From Isohypsibius dastychi (Eukaryota; Tardigrada; Eutardigrada; Parachela; Isohypsibiidae), in NCBI GenBank assembly GCA_034696485.1, contig JAQIWT010001421.1, forward strand, positions 1 to 10,870: DNA of 10,870 nucleotides, given 5' to 3'. The translations under genes and the position numbers were made by a program. Every line of letters begins with the position of its first letter. The stretch's first letter is position 1. Of this stretch, positions 1 to 8,666 are shown piece by piece. Under the pieces are notes generated by a model. The model ran no database searches. It saw only the letters and a program-made list of their open reading frames with translations, and was not told where the DNA came from.

Positions 1-2
1 CA

Positions 3-17
3 CCCCCCCCCCCCCCC
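3..17. repeat. 15-nt poly-C tract
   Basis: An uninterrupted run of C directly precedes AG at 18-19. It could be the pyrimidine tract of the acceptor for the tentative first GMC exon. Its exact length may be unreliable because homopolymers are often misread. Confidence 0.6.
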
Positions 18-19
18 AG

Positions 20-2248
<2,229 letters not shown>

Positions 2249-2795
2249 CGGTCATCATGAGATTTTATTAATCATGAAACTGTGATGGGAAAGTCATGGG
2301 TATACCTAACTGACTAACGAAAGCCTGCAAGAAAACGCCCTTCGATGTGGCATGTAACCCTCATGATTGACCGAAATGCGTCCGTGTGTAAGTTTGCTTT
2401 ATTGACCGCATGTAGCCATTGAAACGTTGCACCGCCGGCTCTGAGAGCAGGAGAACGAGAATGTATTTGGAAAAAAACGTTTGCGAACTTTTTGTGTCAT
2501 GCCCGCGCGCGAATGGTAGATTGTCCGCCTTCTTCCCTTGAGAGAAAAGCAATACCAAAATCTTTGAAAAACCGAAAAAGTTGATCCCAGGGAATAACTC
2601 AACAAAACAATCTCTTTGTTATTTGCCACGCGATGACGTTACAGTACATACAGTATAAGTGCTGATCACGAAAAATGTTTTGTCTCACCCTCCTTGACAA
2701 ACAATGGAGTCAGATGAACGCTTTTTGATAGCGAGGCAATCGTTGATAAATACACACTCTTTTGGAATTGGAATGAAATACGTAACGACTTGAGT

Positions 2796-2855
2796 AAAAA
2801 AAATGAGTAACACTTCAAGAAGGAACTCCTTCTTGAAGTGTTACTCATTTTTTTT
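2796..2855. repeat. Perfect inverted repeat, 29-bp arms with a 2-nt spacer
   Basis: Arm 2796-2824 is exactly complementary to 2827-2855, with only AC between them. The centre reads AAGAAGGA-AC-TCCTTCTT and the outer ends are A and T runs. DNA or RNA from it would fold into a nearly loopless hairpin. No coding sense is evident on either strand. It may be a relic of a foldback element or a fold in a transcribed region; the sequence does not decide. Confidence 0.95.
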
Positions 2856-2856
2856 T

Positions 2857-2898
2857 CAATTCAAATTTTTCACATTCGAATGTGAAAAATTTGATTTG
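2857..2898. repeat. Palindrome, 34-bp perfect core (2861-2894)
   Basis: The core has 17-bp arms with no spacer, centred on TTCGAA at 2877/2878. It extends to 21-bp arms with one T/T mismatch (2860 against 2895). It starts one base after the 60-bp palindrome ends, so the two form tandem foldbacks. It is AT-rich apart from the CACATTCGAATGTG centre. Confidence 0.93.
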
Positions 2899-3145
2899 GA
2901 AAAACTACGGGTGGTGGGTGCGTCTGACTATCAAGCTGGTCATTTGTTACAGGAACGTGCTTGTTTTTTCTGACGATTCGCCCCAACTTGAGCATTTGCC
3001 ACTTTCGCAAAACGCCACTAAGATAATTGACAGGTTTTCTGCGCACCTTGAACTCCATAGTTGCATAGGGATCAGACGAACCGTGATAACTTGACTTGAC
3101 GCAACAGAACCGGAAGTTCCACGCAGCAACAAGAAAACTCTACGT

Positions 3146-3173
3146 CTGCAGCCGAAAAGCCCTCCGGCTGCAG
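3146..3173. repeat. GC-rich stem-loop, 9-bp stem
   Basis: CTGCAGCCG at 3146-3154 pairs with CGGCTGCAG at 3165-3173 across a 10-nt loop. It lies about 155 bases upstream of the MATH-BTB start codon, possibly in its 5' UTR or promoter. No terminator role is implied, since this is eukaryotic DNA. It may be chance. Confidence 0.5.
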
Positions 3174-3328
3174 CGGAAAACTCATTCGCTCGGCTGATGG
3201 CACCCATACACAACAGTTGTTGGTTGCATCGAATTATTTTTTTAAGCTCTCGTAAGATTTCGAATCTTGATTTTTTTTCTTTTGCATTGCATGATCTCTA
3301 CCATTAGTGCGTGAAGTCTGGCATAAAA

Positions 3329-4616
3329 ATGAGCATGAAGCGAAAGTGGGCTGTGTTCGAGGAGAAAGAAGAATTCGAAAATTACTCCTTCACGTACGTC
3401 TTGACGAATTTCATGCGGAAAAAGACGGCGTTCCCTGCCAACTCTTGCAAAACATCGTATTACCCTTGTCAAGATCCTCGACTGCCAGGAGTTCGATGGA
3501 AAGTGCAGGTTTTTCCATGCGGTGACGAGACTGTGGATGACGACTACTTGATCATTTATGTTGGTCTGAAGTGTTCGGAGAATACTGAAGTGAAGGCTGA
3601 TTTCGTTTTTGAGTATGTACCGTACGTAATTACCGAATTAGTAGCCCGGGCCATTTTTTTCGAAGCAATCTTTTTGAACACGTCACGTGACGAAAAAACG
3701 CGATTTTCAAGGTGGGGGGGGGGGCTCTTTAAAAACAAGGGAAAATTTGGGCTTTTACCGGGGGGGGGGTCTTATTTCAGGGGGCTACTAATTCGGTAAT
3801 CACGGTTTATAAAATGACAGCATTTCTACATGGATAACATCGATTTTCTGCAGGATTTTGAATCCAGAGGGTTTGGTGCTTGAGAGCAAGTCCGATCCTG
3901 AAAGTCAGACATTAGGCAGAAAAAATGGGAAAGCTATCTTATGCTATGTAGATGGATGCTTTGCGCATGCTACCATTGAAAGAGATTTCCTATTTGACGG
4001 CCATTTAACCATTCGCGTGAATATTCGCTACAGAATCATTTCTGGTGAGAAGCTCACTGCATCTGGCGTATTCCTTCGATCGTTGCAGAAACAAGAGAAT
4101 TCCGCTAGATCAAGCGATGTCGTTCTGGTTTCATCTGATAATCGAGAATTTCCGGCTCACAAATTCGTGCTCTCAATGCAAAGTGATGTGTTTGCTGCAA
4201 TGTTTGAACATCCGCTAAAAGAGGTCGAAACCGGGAGATGCGTCATCGAAGATCTGGATGGACAGACGGTGGAGGCTATGGTTAAATACATGTATGGAAA
4301 AGATGAGTGGAATCCGGAGCTGGCTGGTAAGCTGGTGATAGCGGCGAATAAGTACAAAATTGATGTCTTGGAGAAAGCATGCGTTAGGGAGCTCATCACT
4401 CAGCTGAATGTGGAAAAAGTTCTGGACATGTGTACGTTTGCTGACTGCAACAATCTGGCTGAATTGAAATTGAAATCGGTGGAGTTCATCGCAGGAAATC
4501 TTCAAGCGTTCGTAGCAGCAGGAGGACTGACTCGATTGCATACAGCGCAATCGGTTCAGCTGATGAAAGACATCGAGCAATTAGTTCAAAAACAGCTAGC
4601 GGAGGTCCAAGAGTGA
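3329..4616 (+). CDS. MATH-BTB protein (TD and POZ domain-containing / speckle-type POZ-like), complete, two exons
   Basis: Proteins of this family use the MATH domain to bind substrates and the BTB (POZ) domain to dimerise and recruit Cullin-3, acting as ubiquitin-ligase adaptors. Exons 3329-3621 and 3854-4616 join in phase 2 through GTACGT...CTGCAG to give 351 residues, near the SPOP length. MATH spans about residues 17-155, with FTYVLTNF, RWKVQVFPCG, DDYLIIYVGLK, the join FVFEYVP-ILNPEG, and FLFDGHLTIRV. BTB spans about 184-285: SDVVLVSSDNREFPAHKFVL, then SDVFAAMFEHPL, then KYMYG. A helical 3-box-like tail follows and ends QKQLAEVQE. The ATG at 3329 was chosen; the ATG at 3335 is an alternative two codons later. 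The Trp usual late in MATH is Cys here. Arthropods often carry expanded sets of such genes, so the substrate is unknown. Confidence 0.93.
3629..3800. mobile_element. MITE-like element with 19-bp perfect terminal inverted repeats inside the MATH-BTB intron
   Basis: The left end ATTACCGAATTAGTAGCCC (3629-3647) is exactly inverted at 3782-3800. The 172-bp unit fills most of the 232-nt intron; without it the intron would be about 60 nt, like others in this window. Inside are a 12-bp palindrome CGTCACGTGACG (3681-3692) and runs of 11 G (3714-3724) and 10 G (3760-3769). There is no transposase frame. I see no convincing target-site duplication, so assignment to a transposon superfamily is not possible. 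Confidence 0.7.
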
Positions 4617-4940
4617 GAAAAAGTAATGCACTGTTTCTTGCAAAACTGCTAAGCTCTTAGATCGAATTGCTATGAACTCGGTGACTAATACCGTTTCCTA
4701 GTTTTTTCGCGGCATCTAAAGTGACATAATTTGAATACTTACGTAGGTTCACCAGTCAAAGAAGACTGACTTTCTAATTCCGCCTTCTAAAAAACCTTCG
4801 TAGTAAAATGATACATGTATGCAGCTTACCTTGATGTTATGTGTCTTATTGTCAAGATTTGTTCACGTTGTCGTGAGATAAATGTGGCTCATGCAGCATA
4901 AGAGATCTGTCTCCGCTGTACCACCTTCCTTTTTCCGCGC
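4617..4940. other. Intergenic stretch after MATH-BTB
   Basis: No open frame of note. No AATAAA is present; the closest sequence is ATAAAT near 4877. A weak TATA-like CATAAG at 4897-4902 lies about 40 bases upstream of the next start codon. Nothing else is recognised. Confidence 0.5.
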
Positions 4941-5096
4941 ATGTTGGTGAAGATCTTTATAATAGCATTCTTATATTTTGGGATTCAAGGGAGCCATGGT
5001 ACACCTCATCTACAGCTCATATACGGTGGTACAGGCGCTCTATCTCCACATCTGCATGCACATGAACCTCGGTTTTTACGCATCAAACCTACTCAG
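4941..5096 (+). CDS. First exon of a putative small secreted protein (signal peptide)
   Basis: ATG at 4941 opens a 52-codon frame. Its first residues form a textbook signal peptide: MLVK, then the hydrophobic stretch IFIIAFLYFGI, then QGSHG with likely cleavage before TPH. The mature part is polar and His/Pro-rich (GALSPHLHAHEPRF) and ends KPTQ at a possible donor CAG/GTGTGA, where the unspliced frame stops at once. The exon ends in phase 0. A possible continuation is 5412-5498 then 5635-5727, also phase 0, giving 111 residues. That needs a 315-nt intron, longer than most here. The family is not recognised. The alternative is a chance open frame, or a pseudogene first exon. Confidence 0.42.
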
Positions 5097-5301
5097 GTGT
5101 GATAAGTGGCTCTACGGTATCCTGGGCTTCACGTAGTCGCGCTTGGTGTTTCACCTCGTATACGGAAAAGCCCGGTCCAGATTAACACTTTTTATGTCTT
5201 TCCGTGGAAAGAATCGATCCGTTTATGACCTGAATGAGAACCGCGAACAGAGCGTTCCAGGATGAGCAATCATAAGGCGTTACGGGAACGGATTCTCCAG
5301 G

Positions 5302-5309
5302 TGTATATA
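5302..5309 (+). promoter_or_regulatory. TATA box candidate
   Basis: TATATAAG in the context GTGTATATAAGTGTC matches the metazoan TATA box. Start of transcription would be expected near 5330-5335, about 90 bases before the ATG at 5424. The initiator there is weak. A better arthropod initiator-like TTCAGTTC at 5396-5403 is too far from the TATA box to pair with it. It could drive the small gene at 5412-5727 if that is independent of the exon at 4941. Confidence 0.4.
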
Positions 5310-5411
5310 AGTGTCGTACCCTGCACTGGTGACAATCGGTAATAATATCTGGTGCTTTGACGAATTTCAATTGCAATCTCTACGCTCTTCAATTTTCAGT
5401 TCTTTGCTTAG

Positions 5412-5727
5412 TTTAGCGAAAGCATGGATGTGATACGTTATTTGAAACAAAGTGCGCCACGTCGTTCACCGATGGTTCAGAAAATGCCACCGAACAACGT
5501 AAGTGGGGCCATTCCGTTGACCTTTCCGTTGAATTTTCTGGGTTTGCATCGGTCACAACGCCGAACCTGCATTTGCATTACTGAATGTTTCTTTTGCTAT
5601 GTAGAAAACTTTGTGAGAGTTGACTCGCGATCAGAACCATGTCACTCCGGTCCAAATCGAATCAACTGAGACGGACAAACGCCAGAGAGAGGAGAATTCG
5701 CTTGAGCATGCGTATTCCCATCACTGA
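5412..5727 (+). CDS. Candidate small gene or later exons of the secreted-protein gene
   Basis: The frame from ATG 5424 runs MDVIRYLKQSAPRRSP to PPNN and ends at a consensus donor GTAAGT (5499). Joining to the acceptor GATCAG at 5634 gives a charged segment starting NHVTPVQIES and ending AYSHH, with TGA at 5725-5727; this makes 55 residues from 5424. The region can also be entered in phase 0 at 5412 (after TTGCTTAG) from the exon at 4941-5096. A nearer, better-looking acceptor (CTATGTAG, 5604) would give a stop after three codons. Two AATAAA signals follow at 5889 and 5921. No family is recognised, and the exon choice is uncertain. Confidence 0.27.
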
Positions 5728-5888
5728 TGATGAGATGACCACAAGCACAACTAAGCACTCGAACAGAACACCAATGTACATTGATATCTTGGTAAACCTG
5801 GACAATCCTGACGCTCTTCGTGATTTCGATTGCTCTAAATTGTGGGGATCTCTTCACTGCATGTGACCCTGTACACTAATTTCCATGA

Positions 5889-5926
5889 AATAAACCGACA
5901 TCTTTTGCTTCAGCGTTTCGAATAAA
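5889..5926 (+). terminator. Two poly(A) signals, AATAAA at 5889-5894 and 5921-5926
   Basis: Two exact hexamers, 32 nt apart, lie about 160-200 bases after the TGA at 5725. With the TATA box at 5302 they would bracket a transcription unit of roughly 600 bases, which supports a small gene here even though its coding sequence is uncertain. Confidence 0.4.
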
Positions 5927-6017
5927 CAGCCGAAATCAATAACTTCCACAACAGCAAATTGCTGTAGAGGCATCCACGGAACTAATTAGAAAAACGTGTC
6001 GGGTGGCTTAATGTGAG

Positions 6018-6313
6018 TTTGTCACCTTTGTGGTAACGATGCTACGGTGCCGTGGGTGACTGAGCTGAAAACATTGTTACCAAGAAGGTCACTGCAACTA
6101 TCACGTCACGCTACATATGCAGCTTCATACACCGACACAGGTGGAAAAATCGATGTGCAGAGTTTTGGATACCAGGGTGGCCGCGTGACCGCATGGGAGA
6201 CTTCAAAGTTGAAACAAACAGGTGCTAATGCGATCGTAATGATGACTTCTGAGACTCAAAACCCCGCAGGTCAATATGTCTCGGTGAATTTAAACTGGGC
6301 TGTGTCTGGTTGA
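6018..6313 (+). CDS. Orphan open frame, possibly a terminal exon or gene remnant
   Basis: The frame is open from 6017 (TGA just upstream at 6014) to TGA 6311-6313 and has no good ATG. The C-terminal two-thirds looks like real beta-rich protein, with alternating polar and hydrophobic residues: KIDVQSFGYQGGRVTAWETS, then GANAIVMMTSETQNPAGQYV, then SVNLNWAVSG at the stop. AG dinucleotides at 6016, 6063 and 6082 could serve as acceptors, but none has a good pyrimidine tract. No poly(A) signal lies before the receptor gene starts 113 bases on. It may be the last exon of an upstream gene or a decayed copy. The family is not recognised. Confidence 0.35.
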
Positions 6314-6425
6314 AAACGGCTCCCACTACATGCTGTGGTTGTTCGGTTGGCAGTGATAAGCCGAAAATTCTGAACTCTCGGTGATAGGTATTCCGAGTTG
6401 TTTCCACGATATCGCACGAGTCACC

Positions 6426-7800
6426 ATGTACACCATCATCCCATCATACATGATCTCAGCAATGCAATATTTTGGCTTGCTTCCATTCACCATCTCTCCG
6501 ATCCATGTTCCAGATTCAAAACCCTATTCTGTCAACAAGGTGTATTTGATCGCTACGATTTGTCTGGTAACATGGTCCGTCTTCGAAACGTCCCACTCCA
6601 TTTTCGAGACGTTCAACCTGTACAAGTCTAAGCTTCTTGAGCTAGAATTTTTCAGCTTGATTACCTTATTATTCCGCTTGGGCGAAAAGCTGCAGATTAA
6701 CATCATTCAAGCTATAATTCTGTTGCAAGGCCCATCCTTCATCAAGCTCTTCCATCTCTACCATACCCATCTCAGCCCTAATTTCAACCCAACCGTTAAA
6801 TTCAAAATTTTACAAAAAGTGGCCGTGGGGTGGCTGTTGGTTGGCCCAGTGCTAGCATCTGTTATCGCTTATTCTGGTCACATACTTTTTGGACAGCGCG
6901 ACCCCGGAGAGCTGCATTCGACCGTTTTTGATTCAACAACTGCACCCTACTTCACTTTGCTGATTTGGCTCTGTCTTGATACATTATACCGAACTTTTGT
7001 TCAGATCTGTCCTCAGCTGATTGTGAGCCTATTGGTTTTCAGTGTGGCGTACTCGATCCAACACTATGGTGCGGAATTACGCCAGTACAAAACGACGAAA
7101 TATCCTGTGGAGTTTCTACGAAGGGTTACTAAACACTTGCAAACTATGCAGTTTCTTATGACGAAAACCAATCATGTATTTTCCGGTCTAATCTTGCTTT
7201 ATTCTGTTGTGGATATTCTCAACTGCGTTGCACTTATCGCGGCAGTGCTTAATACAGATTATCCAAAACCCGAAGACCCCGCGTATCACCAAAGAAAATC
7301 TCGCTATATCATGTACCTCGCATACATTTTCGGCAAATGTTTTATCGGTTTCATCAACATGTTATTTAGAAGTGCCGGAATTTTTCCAGATGACCAAGTA
7401 TTTCCAGATTCCATTGCTTCACTTCTCCCTTAATCCACCAAATTTGCGGCTTGTTTGCAGACAAATGCGGTTTTCGATGTCCTTCAGGAAATCAACATCG
7501 AATCCCAGGACGCGGCGATTCTCGCCGAGTGTGACAATATGCACTTTAGGATAAGTTCGCGGACCAATGCATTATCCGCCGGGGGACTCTTCTACATCAA
7601 CAGGAACTATTTTGTCACGGTAAGGGCTCACGGTATTTCCTTAATCGGCCGTGAGTGCTCTGAGCAAGATCTTCAAACAGGTTGGCAGTGCGCTTCTGGG
7701 ATATGTCGTGCTGATTTATCAAACCAGGGATTCAAAAGCTGATGCCGAACGAACAACACAGTTGCTTCTTGATCGGATTGATAACCTGACTATTCACTGA
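6426..7800 (+). CDS. Gustatory receptor-like seven-transmembrane chemoreceptor, complete
   Basis: Insect-type Gr proteins are ligand-gated cation channels of chemosensory cells. Exons 6426-7397, 7461-7619 and 7681-7800 join in phase 0 (introns of 63 and 61 nt) to give 416 residues, the family norm. After YFGLLPF at the N-terminus, hydrophobic segments lie near residues 38-58, 75-97, 133-155, 174-212 (probably two), 251-275, 294-315 and 378-391. The diagnostic end is SAGGLFYINRNYFVT, a phase-0 intron, then VGSALLGYVVLIYQTRD, a variant of the TYhhhhhQF motif with GY for TY and YQ for QF. The last intron just before TM7 matches the position conserved in this family. The ATG at 6426 (TCACCATGT) was chosen over the GTG-initiated extension and the ATG at 6450. 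The ligand cannot be told. Confidence 0.88.
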
Positions 7801-7841
7801 CCTAAGCGTTCTTCATCAACTACCTTTAGTAGATCATCAAT

Positions 7842-8057
7842 TTATTCATCGAGCAATGACCAGAACTTCTGAGGATCCGCTTTGCCGAATTTCTTGGTTC
7901 GGACTATACAGGGCATCACATAGCGATCAAGTAGAGTTTGACTCGCATCAACCGATCGCCACGCTGACTGGGTAACTGCTTGCTTTACCAACATGCCGCC
8001 AATTTTCCATAAAGATAACTCACGCTCACCGACGAACCAAAAGTTTCGATTAAACAT
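7842..8057 (-). CDS. Small unassigned open frame, doubtful
   Basis: ATG at 8057 gives 71 residues ending GKADPQKFWSLLDE. It contains four Trp and several Arg encoded by CGN codons, which looks more protein-like than the other short frames here. An in-frame stop sits just upstream of the ATG. Minus-strand AATAAA overlaps the stop codon (plus-strand 7841-7846). No domain is recognised. It could be a small gene, a fragment, or chance in the extended 3' region of TMEM245. Confidence 0.2.
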   Translation of the reverse strand: MFNRNFWFVGERELSLWKIGGMLVKQAVTQSAWRSVDASQTLLDRYVMPCIVRTKKFGKADPQKFWSLLDE

Positions 8058-8128
8058 GCTTCAACAATTCGGTGGTTGACGAAGAAGTATCGAAACTACT
8101 ACCAGAACCTCGCTCAGCTAGTAGCGGG

Positions 8129-8161
8129 CACGCTTATATGTAAGAGCGAAGCATAAGCGTG
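8129..8161. repeat. Stem-loop with 9-bp perfect stem, extendable
   Basis: CACGCTTAT (8129-8137) pairs with ATAAGCGTG (8153-8161) across 15 nt. Flanks AGCTAGTAGCGGG and TCGCGCTAGGC extend the pairing imperfectly to about 8117-8173. It lies just before the first plus-strand AATAAA at 8181, so it would sit in the 3' UTR of the receptor mRNA. It does not have the layout of a SECIS element. Confidence 0.55.
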
Positions 8162-8180
8162 TCGCGCTAGGCTATGCTAC

Positions 8181-8303
8181 AATAAACTCACGGTGACCCG
8201 AAAGACATAAGACAACACAACTTTCTGATGTCTGATGTTTCTGATGCACTGTACGGTAATAAAATGAATGAACAAAAAATTAAGGTTAAAGTTTATAAAT
8301 AAA
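8181..8303 (+). terminator. Poly(A) signals for the gustatory receptor gene
   Basis: Exact AATAAA occurs at 8181-8186, 8258-8263 and 8298-8303 on the coding strand of the receptor, 380-500 bases after its stop. They are the nearest full hexamers, so the 3' UTR is probably 400-500 nt. Which one is used cannot be seen. Confidence 0.45.
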
Positions 8304-8638
8304 ACATTCCACTCTCAGACATTCAAAAATCAATGCTCTGTACCTCGTGACCTTTACGGCACTCGCTGCAGCCCCACGAGCTTAACAGCAGACGTTCGTT
8401 CCGGAAATACCGAATCAGAATGACATTGGTCAGCTTACAGTACTGCATTATCAACAAAAAACACTCAAATTTATAAAGTTGAAATTCAGGGAGGAAAGTC
8501 TTCAAGCAACAAAATACCCACAAGCCTCGAAAAAAATTATACTGTCTGTAAACAATCTGAATAAAGGAACAAAAGAAAATATCGAAAACCATTAATCTAT
8601 CTGGATCGACTTTGGTTAGATATCACTTTCCATCGAGA

Positions 8639-8644
8639 TTTAAT
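8639..8644 (-). terminator. ATTAAA poly(A) signal for TMEM245
   Basis: Plus-strand TTTAAT reads ATTAAA on the minus strand, about 23 bases after the predicted stop at 8667. It is the common variant hexamer. A fuller AATAAA on this strand appears only at 7841-7846, which would mean a 3' UTR of about 800 nt. Confidence 0.3.
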
Positions 8645-8666
8645 CACGGAAACCAACCGGGCTGCG

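Larger units (their letters stand above)
2249..3328. other. Intergenic region between the GMC and MATH-BTB genes
   Basis: About 1.1 kb with no supportable gene. Open frames here are short, lack recognisable motifs and overlap on both strands. No AATAAA follows the GMC stop closely. The part after 3230 is T-rich and probably 5' UTR or promoter of the MATH-BTB gene, but no clear TATA box is seen. The notable contents are the palindromes and the hairpin listed separately. Confidence 0.6.
7801..8666. other. Intergenic region between convergent Gr and TMEM245 genes
   Basis: Both flanking genes end here, so the region is mostly their 3' UTRs. Plus-strand AATAAA occurs at 8181, 8258 and 8298. The heptamer TCTGATG is repeated at 8224, 8231 and 8240. 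A minus-strand ATTAAA at 8639-8644 is just past the TMEM245 stop. A minus-strand open frame at 7842-8057 and a stem-loop near 8129 are described separately. Confidence 0.6.

Noticed and set aside
2870-3213. Several short frames on both strands before the MATH-BTB gene
   Set aside because: They overlap one another, begin inside the palindrome, and show no motif; treated as chance.
4157-4580. Minus-strand frames of 80 and 121 residues opposite the BTB exon
   Set aside because: They are antisense shadows of a strongly supported coding exon.
5182-5376. Minus-strand 64-residue frame with CHQC motif
   Set aside because: It has no ATG start, overlaps the TATA-box region on the other strand, and the single CxxC pair is not enough to call a zinc-binding or retroelement domain.
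5639-5725. Basic stretch RRTNARERRIRL resembling the basic region of a bHLH transcription factor
   Set aside because: No helix-loop-helix follows it in any frame or via a plausible splice; the likeness is confined to about ten residues and is probably chance.
8129-8161. Stem-loop as a SECIS element or histone 3' hairpin
   Set aside because: It lacks the ATGA/TGAT quartet and A-rich loop of SECIS and the consensus of the histone hairpin.
8323-8592. Minus-strand 89-residue hydrophobic frame
   Set aside because: Hydrophobicity follows from T-rich sequence, there is no domain or splice logic, and it lies in the likely 3' UTR of TMEM245.
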